Of a stretch of DNA of 64,000 bases, positions 25,387 through 36,578 are shown piece after piece. A program made the position numbers and the translations under genes. Below the pieces are notes generated by a model. It was given only the letters and a program-made list of their open reading frames with translations. It was not told where the DNA came from and did no database searches. Origin of the DNA: Periplaneta americana (lineage: Eukaryota; Arthropoda; Insecta; Blattodea; Blattidae); assembly GCF_040183065.1 (NCBI RefSeq), contig NC_091120.1, forward strand, positions 172,705,988-172,769,987, in the 5' to 3' direction. Numbering within the stretch: position 1 is the first letter of the stretch; every line of letters begins with the position of its first letter.

Positions 25387-26146
25387 TGTGACAGCGACGT
25401 GAGATTCGAACTCACGACCAGCGTCCCGCGAGAGAGCATATCGCGCGGGCTTCACGGGGAAAGGGGAAAGGAGCCTACACGCGAGGGGAGGCTGCGCGCG
25501 CAGCTTCTACTCAACGCAGTGAATGTGGAACGACCTTCCCGACTATTCCAGAAGTCTGTCGATGTGGAGATATCGAGATAATTCTCTGCACACCTGTAGA
25601 AAATTCTCGCAACTATGATTTTGCTATAAAAGAAGAAGCGCCAGCGAACTCGAGCAGAGTTTTCAGTTATTCAGTCAGTGAGAAAGCCAGAGCAAGCAAG
25701 CCAGCCGGAGTTCGACTCGAGTGTGCGTCCGCAACTGCGTCAGCAGCCGAAGGCCTGAGTTCGAGTGCAGTGGACCGCAGTTGGAGGGACCTGAGTTCGA
25801 GTGCAGTGGACCGCAGTTGGAGGGACCCGAGTTCGAGTACAGTGAACTGTCTCTGAAGGTCTGTGGTTCGAGATACTGTGAACTCGAGTGACTGAGATAG
25901 AAGAACTGTGAACTGAGAACTGATAGTTCTGATTTGTAAATAGTGCTTTGTAAATATTAGTTAAGATTAACAGTTCATTGTTGTGCGTAATAGTCCAAGT
26001 AAATTGTCATTGTCGTCGGTGGAGTGCTATAACGAATACTTTGTTGAGTGAAGATCCAATTGTTGACGAGAGCGTTTAAGGTGAATTGTAGAAAGGAATT
26101 ATTGTTGTGACGAATAAATTACATTGTTGTTACAATAAAATTCACA
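25387..26146 (+). repeat. 3' LTR (760 bp)
   Basis: Same sequence as the 5' LTR except for a few substitutions, GCGCGCGCAG versus GCGCGCAG (2 bp) near 25496, and one more 36-bp unit at about 25790-25830. Confidence 0.95.
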
Positions 26147-26150
26147 CTAT

Positions 26151-26402
26151 TTTCATAGTTCAAAATAATTTTTCATGAACGTAAGTTGTAGCGAACATGG
26201 CTTCAACAGAGCAAGCGAAAGAACGAAGCTTCGGATATTTATTTTTGGCAAAGATTTTAAAAGTTCAACATTTGTCAAGTCCTTACATCTATCTTTCATT
26301 TAACATCACATTGTAAATCTGTGAGTTTAAATTGATCATCTAACCGCATTATTCGTACATCTGCTGAAAAAGGATCGACGTACAGAGATGATGATGATGA
26401 TG

Positions 26403-26460
<58 letters not shown>

Positions 26461-27136
26461 CACTTAACCTTTTAATATTTCACTTTTAATATTTTATGAG
26501 TGACATGTAGTATAATGCCATTTTAAGTTACACAACCGTTTCCTCGTAATACTTGTGAACAAATCATACATTTAATATTCTCACCATATTGGCAGCAAAA
26601 AAATGCGTTCTCCCATCCTACTTGAAACTTCCGTTTTTGTAGAGGTACATGGTTTCGAGAGAGACATTACGACGATACGCCACTAGCAAGTCAGAGACAA
26701 ATACAAATGGAACGGAGTTTGGCTCCAGTGAGTGAGAGGGTGGGGGTTGGGGAAGGCAGGAAGCAAGAGAAATGCATAGTTATCAATGCGTGCCACAATG
26801 TGCTCGCGAGTCACCTTCTCGCCACGGCTGCTCTATGTACTTCTTTTCAAAAATAGTTCAAGAAAATAAATAAAATTAGGAATAGTATTATCAGCTGCAG
26901 CATGATACATGAACTTAATTGTTACGAAACGCGTAAAACTTACGTATAGTGAGAAAGTATGTGTCAACTTTGTGACACTAACTTTTTGCTTTGTTTTCGG
27001 TAATTTCTACTGTATCTTGCCACAACCAATAGACTTACGAAATCTTATAAAATATTACACAGTCTTACGCAAATAAATCAATAGATGGATAGCTTTACCG
27101 TACTGCATAAGTTGCCTTACGTTGAACAACGTGTTG
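26151..27136. other. no gene seen; (GAT)n/(AAT)n at 26383-26456
   Basis: AT-rich DNA after the Gypsy insertion, with one trinucleotide array and nothing else recognisable. Confidence 0.55.
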
Positions 27137-27148
27137 ATACGATCACCT

Positions 27149-27402
27149 GTCCACACCTGTGGAGTAACGGTTAGCGCGTCTGGCAGCGAAACCAGGTGGC
27201 CCGAGTTCGATTCCCGGTCGGGGCAAGTTACCTGGTTGAGGTTTTTCCCGGGGTTTTCCCTCAACCCAATATGAGCAAATGCTGGGTAACTTTCGGTGCT
27301 GGACCCCGGACTCATTTCACCGTCATTATCACCTTCATCTCATTCAGACGCTAAATAACCAAAGTTGTTGATAAAGCGTCGTAAAATAACCTACTGCTAA
27401 TA
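27149..27402 (+). mobile_element. tRNA-derived SINE, family 1 (copy c)
   Basis: Full-length member with B box GAGTTCGATTCCC. Flanked by a 12-bp direct repeat with one mismatch (ATACGATCACCT at 27137-27148, ATACGATCATCT at 27403-27414). Confidence 0.92.
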
Positions 27403-27570
27403 ATACGATCATCTGTTGAAAGATGCACAGTGTCTGGCAACGCGAAGCAACACTATAACCAGACAAATGTGGGACATTTTCGCGGCGTTGCTATCTCGCT
27501 CAGGTTCAACCGGGAGCGGCTGTTCATATCTCTTTTGGTGAGAGTTCCTTTCTCTATTCAACAGTATATG

Positions 27571-28314
27571 CAGCGAATAGGGATTATAAAGAATGGACAC
27601 TTCGCGTCGGTATCTTTGATGTAGCCGAATTGATTCCAATGACCTTCAAGCCAGCTAAAGCGTGAGATTCTGCCTTCTCCCTAGAGTTGGCGCTGACATC
27701 ACACCAGCTAGCAGTCGACACAGCGGAAATATAACACATATAATTAATACATCTAGGTACATTATGTACTCAAATAAAATAAATTGGATCCATAAAATAA
27801 TAAATCCGTCATTAACTGTAATGTCTAGACTCTAGAGTTCCTTTATAATGAGAGTTGAGACGTTGACCCCAACAACAATTAAAATCTGTAATGATTTGAT
27901 AGCGCTGAAAATGGAAAAACAAAACTCTTACGAGAAGTAAAACCATATACCTATATTATATTATATACAAATATTAAACGAATTCGATACTTAATTTTAT
28001 AATGTGTTATATTATTTTATAATATAATTTATTATATATGAAATATAAAATATTATTATTACAACTAGTTTGTCACTGAGAAATAAGGAAAAGCTGTTAA
28101 CTTGAATTTATTTGAAGCAAAGCGTTACGGATTATGCAATAAGGTAGGCGATGTTTGGATCCTGTGTCTCAACTCTATTCTCAATTATTATCTTAGAGTA
28201 TGCTCGATTATACTAACCTCTAGCGCATGAAAGTGGAACTAAACGCTGGCGCACAGAGAAACAAAACACAGGAAAATTCGCTCAGTGTCCATTCTTTATA
28301 ATCCCTATTCACTG
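27571..28314. mobile_element. non-autonomous hAT-like element, 744 bp
   Basis: The left end CAGCGAATAGGGATTATAAA and inverted right end CAGTGAATAGGGATTATAAA share about 30 bp, both continuing GAATGGACAC. GTATATG flanks both sides (27564-27570, 28315-28321) and can be extended to 8-9 bp if the border is moved inward. CAGNG termini fit hAT. No transposase is seen inside. Confidence 0.75.
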
Positions 28315-28544
28315 GTATATGCATGCACTATCTGTGTTTTTTCATTCGCGAGCAGTAGATGCGAGAGGTGACTGCATTTTTACGTGACGATCAAATCCAA
28401 AGTTATTCCACTTCTTGATACCTAGTGAGGAGAATAGACTATCTGTTTAACATCTGGTATCTTTTCCTCCCGAAATTTTCTCATATTCACCATTCCTTTC
28501 AGTGCATCCTTCACCAACCAGCTTCTTCTCAGCCAAGGACCCAA

Positions 28545-29124
28545 TCAATTCCTTTTCCTCTTCCTAATCAGTTTCAGTATCATACGTTCTTCATCCACTC
28601 TTTCTAGAACAGCTTCATTTCTTATTCTGTCTGTAAATTTCACATGCTCCATTCTTCTCCATATCCACATTTCAAACGCTTCTAGTCGCTTCTCTTCACT
28701 TAGTCGTAATGTCCATGTTTCTGCCTCCATACAATGGTACACTCCACACAAAGCACATCACTAGTCTTTTCCTTAGTTGTTTTTTCAGAGGGCCGCAGAA
28801 GGTGCTCTTTTTTCTATTGAAAGCTATCCTCCTTTTCACTTCCTGGCAGCAGCTCATTTTACTGCTTATAAAACACCCCAAGTATTTGAAGCTGTCTACT
28901 TGTCCTGCTGCCTCATCTCGAATTCGCACGTTTACCTTCTTAATTTTTCTTCCGATAACCATAGTATTCGTCTTATTTGCCTTTATCTTCATCCCATACT
29001 GCTCACAAGTGTCATTTAGCTCCAGTAGTATATGCCTTTGTACCATCTCTTCTGCTAACAACGCCATATCATCAGCAAATCTTATGCATTTTATTCTTCT
29101 TCCTCCTGCTATCACCCCTCCCAT
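28545..29124 (-). pseudogene. LINE family B reverse transcriptase fragment
   Basis: The minus strand encodes the RT palm: IRFADDMALLAEEM holds the catalytic FADD pair (residues 16-19 from the ATG at 29124), then EQYGMKIKANKTNTMVIGR and DSFKYLGCFISS. A frameshift near 28700-28750 passes into a second frame carrying ETWTLRLSEEKRLEAFEMW and RIRNEAVLERV, the region after the palm. The endonuclease and upstream RT are missing. It is a dead fragment of an RTE/CR1-like element; the clade is inferred only from motif style. Confidence 0.8.
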
Positions 29125-29161
29125 GTTCTAAAAGCAGTTCTTCACTAAATCCTCCAAGTAG

Positions 29162-29383
29162 GTTTTTTTTTATTTTATTGGGTTATTTTACGACGCTGTA
29201 TCAACATCTAGGTTATTTAGCGTCTGAATGAGATGAAGGTGATAATGCCGGTGAAATGAGTCCGGGGCCAGCACCGAAAGTTACCCAGCATTTGCTCGTA
29301 TTGGGTTGAGGGAAAACCCCGGAAAAAACCTTAACCAGGTAACTTGCCCCGACCGGGATTCGAACCCGGGCCACCTGGTTTCG
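29162..29383 (-). mobile_element. SINE family 1 (copy d), inserted in a LINE
   Basis: Minus-strand copy lacking the first part of the tRNA-like head (it stops after CCACCTGGTTTCG). Flanked by CTCCAAGTAG (29152-29161) and CTCTAAGTAG (29384-29393), a 10-bp TSD within LINE family B sequence. Confidence 0.9.
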
Positions 29384-29520
29384 CTCTAAGTAGATGTTGA
29401 ACAGGGTAAGTAATAAAGGACATCATTGACGTGCTCCTCATCCTATTCCACTTCCCTCTAAAATTTCTTCTCTTATCCTGACTTTGACTCATGATTTTAT
29501 AATAATGGTTTCATATTATT

Positions 29521-30000
29521 GATTGTTGTTGAAATGAAATTAACAGCTCCTAGAACTGAGGAAACATCGGTTAGTTAAGCGTAATAACAATAACTTCGCC
29601 AGAATTGTGATTCCCTTTATCGAAGAGAATTTCGTAGGCGATAGTTAAGTAGTACTCTTTGTTAACTTGACCCTGAGGACTGTACTCTGATGAACTACGT
29701 ACGTCCTGGTAGTCGAAGAATACTTTCTGCATGACCGCCACATTGCTTTGTGATTGCCATGCATTCTTTGGCCGTAGAAACTGTCACATTTTCCTTTAAA
29801 ATGATTGTACTTTTGTCTCAAGGTCAAAATCGTACATCCAGATCTGATCTCCAGTTATGACTTTTAAATAAAGTCAGGGTCGGTACTGATGACTTCCAGC
29901 ATTTCACGCGCAATCTGGAGATGTCTTTTCTTCTGGCCATGAGCGAGGGGTCTCAGCCAACCCTCATGCACTGTGTCACAGATGTGTGACAGTGGCACAA
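29521..30000. other. no gene seen
   Basis: Between the LINE fragment and the TIR element. The 60-codon minus frame at 29645 is not recognisable. Confidence 0.5.
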
Positions 30001-30314
30001 TGGCTGCGTTCAGCCGGGACAGCGCTGCGGTAGCGCTGAAATAGCGACAGCACTGAACGCCTTGCTGGCCGACAGCGCTGAAATAGAGGCCGCCATTTTT
30101 CGTAGCAAAATTTTTTTCGCTGCAAGCCTGCTGCTAGCCAGCGAAAGTGGAGGGGGTGGACATCAACCAATGGTGCCGGAGTAGACAGAACAATGACGTG
30201 TTTCTTTGTAAACACAGCGGACATTTTGCAGTCTGGTCGTTCAGCCACTAGCAGCTGCTGTAACTCAGCAAAAATGAATCGCTACCCCAGCGCTGTCCCG
30301 GCTGAACGCAGCCA
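30001..30314. mobile_element. 314-bp MITE with 34-bp TIR
   Basis: The left end TGGCTGCGTTCAGCCGGGAC... and the inverted right end agree at 33 of 34 positions. GC-rich internal repeats CAGCGCTGAAATAG recur near the left end. No clear TSD, so the superfamily is unassigned. The open frame on the minus strand across it is a by-product of this structure. Confidence 0.8.
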
Positions 30315-30419
30315 AAGTCCAACACATTGTGTGCAGAAGTGCACTCATTACGAATGACTAAGTGGCCGGGATCCGACGTGATGAGCACCGTCTTAAATCA
30401 CTATGTGATTATTTACACA

Positions 30420-30775
30420 TATCATATTATTGTGATGTACCGAAGTACGTATGATATTTCCGTGAAGGAATTCTTCATTACCATATGATGAAGGATGGGT
30501 GGAGCGGAGAAAAATTCTCTCGGACATGCACCAGCCACTAAAGTGAAACTAAGAGGTGGAACTTAAATTGAGAGGATTCAATCCGGCATCGGAACTGGAA
30601 CTGGTGTGGTTTAGTGGATAAAGAGTCAGCACGTAGATCTGAAGACCCGGGTTCAAGTCCCGGTGCCTGAGAGAATTATTCTCCGCTCCACCCATCCTTC
30701 ATCATATGGTAATGCAGAATTCCTGAATGGAAATATTATACGTACTTCGGTATATCACAATAATTACTTATGAAT
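30420..30775. mobile_element. inverted pair of SINE-like sequences
   Basis: The right half (about 30595-30775) has a tRNA-like head (GGTGTGGTTTAGTGGATAAAG; B box GGGTTCAAGTCCC) and a tail GAGAGAATTATTCTCCGCTCC...CATCATATGGTAATGC...GTACTTCGGTATATCAC. The left half (30425-30540) is an inverted copy of that tail at about 90 percent identity. It could be two SINEs tail-out or one inverted-repeat element. Confidence 0.6.
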
Positions 30776-31427
30776 AGGGGGCGGATGTTGACGACCTAAA
30801 AATCTACTTAAAATAATCATCAAAATGCCCTTAAACTAATGGAAAAATGATATAAAATTAGAAGGAAATGACATTTAAATATTATTCACCGTACTCGCAC
30901 CACAACTTCTTAAAAATTAGTCACCTTGTTTGAATGACTGCCCTGCAAATCTCGGAGAGAGGAGGCAACTTCCTGGAATTTGGCTAAGATAAAGGAAAAG
31001 AACATGTAACAGAATGAAGGTTTAAAACTATAGATTTTAATGAGGGTTTACAATGTGTTTCAATCAGGGGTGGTCCATGTCAGTGCCTTCATTATCCGTC
31101 TCCTCCTCCTTCCGCTCTTCACTTTTGTTACCAGATCTTCCAGATGAAGAGTGTGAATGACAAAACAAATTGTGGGCGCAGCGTGCATTCTTGCAATTTT
31201 TGTGTTAAAAATATAGCTCCCTTCCAAACATAAATTCTAAAGACAACCTCGTACCGACAAAAGAATAGTAGCGGTCAAAGCCCTCACCTAAACTAAGCTG
31301 TTGTCAAGCATTTTATGTTACTTCCGTTGTGTGAAGTGAAGCCTTCAGTGGAATGAGGGATGGACTTTAGAGTTTGTTCCAAATTGTAAGACTCAAACTT
31401 CACTGTTATTCACTTATTCAGTAGGTA
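30776..31427. other. no gene seen
   Basis: AT-rich sequence without recognisable structure. Confidence 0.5.
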
Positions 31428-31435
31428 ATTACTAC

Positions 31436-32711
31436 CAGTGGCGGTTCCTTGGGGGGGGGGGAAGGGAGGAACGTCCTCCTCACATTTTCCTTCTTTTGAA
31501 AGTAAATACCAAATAAAATATGTGCCTTGAAATTCAAGGAAGATTCGATAATTTTTAAGTTCACAGCTATAAGAAAAACTCGGTTGATCGAGTTTTAAAC
31601 GACGCGCGCTCATGTGCTGCTAGAAAACTGTGAGAAAGATGCGAGATTGTTTGTGTGGAGGAAAGCCAATCCTTTCCTCCTTTACTGCAGTAAGCACACA
31701 CAGACAACAGCGCACTAGCGGCCAGAGAAAGAAGCAGAGTTTTAAAGCGAGTAAATGAACGGAGAGGGAGGAGATCCTCCTCTGAATCAGCGCATGAGTG
31801 GGAAATAGAAACCGACTGGTCGTGCCATCTAACGATCTTGCATTCAACCAGACTATAACACATCTAGGAGGAGGCACAATAAAACAGTTTTAACGCAACG
31901 CTATGAAAGAAACCATATAAACTTTTTTTTTTTTATTATAAATCAAAAATATTATTCATTGCACTTTATATAAGCTACTATTCATGGTTTGAAACTTTCA
32001 AGGATATTTGAAAGTTAAAGTCGGGTTTATATAAAACAAAGAGGAAGTAGTTCTACGTTAGTGTCGCAGATCTTTTTTGCCCCTGAAATTCATTTCCATT
32101 CATTGTGTACTAGACAGGGCAACAGCCAAGTTGTCAGTTTTGTACAAATATATTTGAAATTGAAAGTAGTACTCCAAACTACATTATTTTTAACATAAAA
32201 AATTAATTGGCCACGGGCAACTTTGAACAATAATGGTAGTATGACTTTACAGAACTGATTTTCTTCAAAAGCATGTGATAGGCTACTGAACTTTTAAAAT
32301 GTACATGTGGCAACACAGACCACGTGGGTGAGTGCAGTGTTCTCGCTTTCCTCAGATTATTTCCCATTCCCATTTCCGCGGTTCCGATTACGTGTTAGTA
32401 GCTATAGTGTCTTCCAACACGTGTGATGCTGTAGTGTGCTCGAAAAATGCTGCGAGGTGAATTTCCTTGTGCAATTTGTGCAATTATTCATCAATGAATG
32501 GAAGTGAAAACATTATATATTTTGGAAAATTTAGGAAACTCAGTTTACAAGAACAGATTATTGCTATACAGAAGGGAAGACCAACCCCAACACTACCTGG
32601 TCTTACATGTATGCATGTTGGCTAATTTGTAGCATGTATCATTCAAGAAGGTGTCATTTCGTTCTGTTACCTTCTTTCCTCCTCTTAAGAAATACGCAGG
32701 AGCCGCCACTG
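31436..32711 (+). mobile_element. non-autonomous hAT element, 1276 bp (CAGTGGCGG group)
   Basis: The left end CAGTGGCGGTTCCT matches the inverted right end CAGTGGCGGCTCCT. It is flanked by a perfect 8-bp TSD ATTACTAC (31428-31435, 32712-32719). A poly(G) run follows the left end. The only transposase-like text is a short N-terminal peptide at 32494. Same termini group as 35696-36733. Confidence 0.92.
32494..32625 (+). pseudogene. short hAT transposase-start remnant
   Basis: A 43-codon frame from ATG begins MNGSENIIYFGKFRKLSLQ and continues to KGRPTPTLPGL before a stop. The pattern (YFGKF..L...EQI.IQKGRP.P) reminds me of the first residues of TTF/ZMYM-type hAT proteins, and a comparable peptide starts at 36422 in the sister element. 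It probably marks where an autonomous parent's coding region was deleted. By-eye assignment only. Confidence 0.4.
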
Positions 32712-33114
32712 ATTACTACTGACCTATTTTCTTAGAAAAAGATTTAACAGACTCGGTAAAGAAAAAAGTAAAATGCATTCCAAATGATCTAAAAGTTCTT
32801 CAAATTATTAAAAATTCCGAAAAAAATATAAAAATGACCTATTAGTTCAAAAACGTCAAAAAAATGCAAAAAAAAATGCATTAGGCCTATAAGAAATTAT
32901 TTTTTACATCGATATTAGCATAGAAAGTATTTCTATATTAATAAACATCGTCCTATTGTGAAAAATAAGATAACCTTCCATCAACATCCGCTCCCTACTT
33001 ATGAGGTTCAGACCTGTCCTTATTATTCAGTTTCATTTTTATTAAACATTTGCATTCCATTTAAATTATAAATACATATATTAAACAATCTCTGATACGT
33101 GACTATTTATAATC

Positions 33115-33117
<3 letters not shown>

Positions 33118-33172
<55 letters not shown>

Positions 33173-33245
33173 TAAGCGAAGAAATGGGGACAAGGAAAAA
33201 GAAGAAACGGGAAAACTAGAAGAATGATGATGGTGGTTGTGATGA

Positions 33246-33320
<75 letters not shown>
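33118..33320. repeat. (AAT)n and (ATT)n arrays
   Basis: (AAT)n at 33118-33171 and (ATT)n at 33246-33320, in opposite sense and 75 bp apart, so they could pair with each other. The second ends exactly at a truncated LINE. Confidence 0.95.
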
Positions 33321-33321
<1 letters not shown>

Positions 33322-33881
33322 AGATAAATATGGGAAATGCCTGTTATTATTCGGTTGAGAAGCTTTTGTCATCTAGTCTGCTGTCAAAAAATCTGAAAGT
33401 TAGAATTTATAAATCAGTTATATTACCGGTTGTTCTGTATGGTTGTGAAACTTGGACTCTCACTTTGAGAGAGGAACAGAGATTAAGGGTTTTTGAGAAT
33501 AAGGTTCTTAGGAAAATATTTGGGGCTAAGAGGGATGAAGTTACAGGAGAATGGAGAAAGTTACACAACACAGAACTGCACGCATTGTATACTTCACCTG
33601 ACATAATTAGGACCATAAAATCCAGACGTTTGAGATGGGCAGGACATGTAGCACGTACGGGCGAATCCAGAAATGCATATAGAGTGTTAGTTGGGAGGCC
33701 GGAGGGCAAAAGACCTTTGGGGAGGCCGAGACGTAGATGGGAAGATAATATTAAAATGGATTTAAGGGAGGTAGGATATGATGATAGAGACTGGATTAAT
33801 CTTGCTCAGGATAGGGACCAATGGCGAACTTATGTGAAGGCGGCAATGAACCTCCGGGTTTCTTAAAAGCCAGTAAGTAAG
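33321..33881 (+). mobile_element. LINE family A, 5'-truncated copy 2
   Basis: A 561-bp LINE 3' end with the family tail AAGCCAGTAAGTAAGTA. Its 5' border is an (ATT)n array and its 3' end touches repeat X. No TSD could be defined. Confidence 0.88.
33330..33866 (+). pseudogene. C-terminal LINE reverse transcriptase fragment (open)
   Basis: A 178-codon open frame, the best-preserved C-terminus of family A in this window. It has MGNACYYSVEKLLSSSLLS, LYGCETWTLTLREEQRLRV, SRRLRWAGHVARTG, GRPEGKRPLGRPRRRWEDN and the end AAMNLRVS with stop TAA. It lacks the endonuclease and the RT catalytic palm, lost by 5' truncation, so it is a dead fragment even though open. It serves as reference for breaks in the copies at 3437 and 38639. 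Confidence 0.88.
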
Positions 33882-34274
33882 TATGTTCGTATCGATTAGT
33901 TGCGCCTGGCCTTGGCATTGAGTAAAGAATAATGGATGACCTTGCAGGTTATGTTACAAATGCTCCTTTATTTTGTTAATATAGTTTCTCAGAACCTCAG
34001 AACTGTTTTATGTGATATTACAAAAAATCATACAAAATTGTTAAAGACTGGAAATAAGTTATACGTTACCTTCTGTCCTGCATTTCATTTCTTGTTACAC
34101 GGTGCGTAGAAGAGAGACGAGCTGCATGGATCCCGATCCAAGCGTTCCGGTATTACGTCATATAGTGAATACGTCATTGCTTTTATGCCACGCGTGCCAT
34201 AATAAGGCGATTATGAACTATATTCGATGTAGTATCAATCTGTTTATAATGCTAGGATAGCATAAAGAATGTTT
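33882..34274 (+). repeat. dispersed repeat X, copy 2
   Basis: Second copy of the sequence at 18936-19323. Its left border coincides with the LINE A tail and its right border with an inverted LINE A fragment. Confidence 0.85.
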
Positions 34275-34528
34275 CTCCTAGCATATTCACGTCATCCGCA
34301 TAGACAAGAAGCTGATGTAACCCGTTCAATTCCAAACCCTCTCTGTTATCCTGAACTTTCCTAATGGCATATTCTAGAGCGAAGTTAAAAAGTAGAGGTG
34401 ACAGTGCATCTCCCTGCTTTAGCTCGCAGTGAATTGGAAAAGCATCAGATAGAAACTGGCCTATAAGGACTCTGCTGTAAGTTTCACTAAGACAAATTTT
34501 AATTACTAATCGAACTAGTTTCTTGGGA
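34275..34528 (-). pseudogene. LINE family A reverse transcriptase palm fragment
   Basis: The minus strand encodes [36 protein letters not shown] and [12 protein letters not shown]. These are the QGD..SPLLF motif and the YADD catalytic box of a non-LTR RT. It is cut on both sides: by repeat X (its 3' side) and by an (ATT)n array at 34529-34590 (its 5' side). The fragment fits upstream of the C-terminal piece found in the other family A copies. Confidence 0.8.
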
Positions 34529-34591
<63 letters not shown>

Positions 34592-34695
34592 AGAGAATAA
34601 CTATAATAAGAAAAATATGTAGAACGTAAATAATAAATGCTGTATAATGTCTTCAATGTTTGTGTTGTATCGGAGGTGGCCCTGGCACTGAGCTG

Positions 34696-35641
34696 AATTG
34701 TACCTGTATTTCTGAATGTACTTCACTCTCACCCCTTCACTAATGTCCTTGCTCCCGTCAGACACACAAACTTACGGCCGCTGTTGCATTCGAAGTCTTC
34801 GAGCAGTGAAGTAAACACTGCAGTGTATAGTGTGTTTCATAAATATGATTGCGTTTTCTATAGAAGAAAGAACCTATATTAATAATATCGTACTAAAAAA
34901 TTATATTCAAGAAACGATAAATTCAATTTCAGAGAATATGCTTCAAAATGTTTTTAATAATATGCGTACTGGATTGAAGCCTGCATTGTAATGAACGGCA
35001 ACCATTTTCAGCAACTTGTTTAAAAATTCAGATTAGCTTTTTTTGAATTGAGGTGGCTAGAAGCAAAGGAATGCTAGTGACATTTGTAATAACATGAGTT
35101 AAGTGCATCCAGTGTAAGCAAAAGTGTCTAAAATTTTAGTGGCAAAGGGATATTTTAATCGCATCACACATTAAAATTTAAATAAAAATTTCACCGATTT
35201 TACGAAAGCTTAAATATTTAAATCCCATTTTCTCAAAAGTAACTTAAGTGCACTTACAGCCCTTTACTTATGATCCCCTCAATTTAAATGCACCCTCTAT
35301 ATTGTATGTTAACATCAATAATTAATATGCTAAATAAAGCAGACATTACATAACGAACATAGCCGCCTGAAAAGTTGAGTTTTTGAAAAAAAAAATGTTA
35401 CTACTCTACTGTATTTTGATAAATTCCGTAAAAGTGATGATCAAACTGAAAATCGTAATATCGTATTTACCTACAACATAAATGGATACACTACTTTTCT
35501 CTCCTCCTATACTTAGTAAAATGATTTGTTTACATATTGCACTAGTAACATCAAACTCCTGTAATGGAAGGGGGCAACAGTGTTTCCGAGTATAGCCAGG
35601 TTAATGTTAAAAATGTTGGTAAAAATAAAGTGATGTTCCTG
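34696..35641 (+). mobile_element. TA-flanked 1.1-kb element family, copy 4 (5' end lost)
   Basis: Matches the elements at 41421 and 47121 throughout, diverged (TGTATTTCTGAATGTACTTC near the start; AATAAAGTGATGTTCCTG at the end, then TA). The left inverted repeat is missing. It retains a start-like peptide MIAFSIEERTYI near 34843, the equivalent of MFAFSSDERAF in the other copies. Confidence 0.8.
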
Positions 35642-35695
35642 TATTAGCACGTTATTTTTTCTATAGAGGGTTATTACAAGACTTTACCCTTACAC

Positions 35696-36506
35696 CAGTG
35701 GCGGTGCGTCAATAAGAGCACAAGAGCACGTGAACACCTTGTTTCCATTAATGCACGACTAGGTTTATTATTTGGTACCGTATTGACGTAGTGGGGATGT
35801 ATAATATCAGAGTCGAGTATTTTAAACTTCCCGCATCTTGCATAAACTTCTTATGTAAACTTGGCAACATCCGTTCACGTACAAGCCGTGCTCTTTTCGA
35901 GTTGGTTACAGGAATTTCACGCATGCGCGGGAGAAAATTGTCTTTAGCTGGCCGCTTATGACTCGTCAAGAGCACAAAGCGTTAAGTGAACATGATGAGT
36001 ATCTATCCTACAGATGTCAGGTCCATCGATGCCTATCGTTCAAGTGCTATATCTCGAGGAGGAAATTTAATACACTGTAGATGTCAGCATCTGACTGTAG
36101 GAACGTTTACTTACGTGTACAGTGCTGCTACGAGAGTGTAGTTTGTGAATTACTATACTTCAGTGTCGGCATAATAGCATAGTTTGGCTTTCAAACACGT
36201 ACTGGCTGACTGTGGCGGTGGTATGAATTTAAGTATCTGTATGGCAGTGTATAATATTTAAGAATAATATTTACTGGCATGTATTTGTAGTAATCTATGC
36301 GAGTGGGATTACAGTACTGGTATAGGCTATAGTGTATCAGTGTGTTGTGAATTATTACTGAACACACGCGTTTGTAAATAACGAGACCGTGGTATGTATT
36401 CATTTTTAACAAACGTAAACAATGAACTATGTTCAAGTAATTTTGAACAGTAAAGAACTGGGTAAACTGGCTTACGAAGAAAAATTGGAAATAAAAAGAC
36501 TGAGTT

Positions 36507-36578
<72 letters not shown>

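Larger units (their letters stand above)
19775..26146 (+). mobile_element. complete Ty3/Gypsy LTR retrotransposon (6372 bp)
   Basis: LTRs with TGTGA...TCACA ends (19775-20496, 25387-26146) enclose a primer-binding site, gag, pro-RT-RNaseH-integrase and a polypurine tract. It is flanked by a 4-bp TSD CTAT (19771-19774, 26147-26150). The LTRs differ by only a few point changes, a 2-bp indel and one 36-bp repeat unit, so the insertion is young. The domain order with integrase last defines Ty3/Gypsy. There is no envelope frame: pol ends 11 bp before the 3' LTR. The coding part is much richer in G+C than the surrounding DNA. Confidence 0.97.
28430..29520 (-). mobile_element. LINE family B fragment interrupted by a SINE
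   Basis: Minus-strand LINE text runs from about 29520 to 28430, split by a SINE (29162-29383). Sequence on each side of the SINE continues the text seen unbroken at 2805-3193 (AAGTAGATGTTGAACAGGG). Also related to 60545-61768. Confidence 0.8.

Noticed and set aside
29976..30248. 90-codon minus-strand frame
   Set aside because: It lies almost wholly inside the GC-rich TIR element and follows its palindromic structure.
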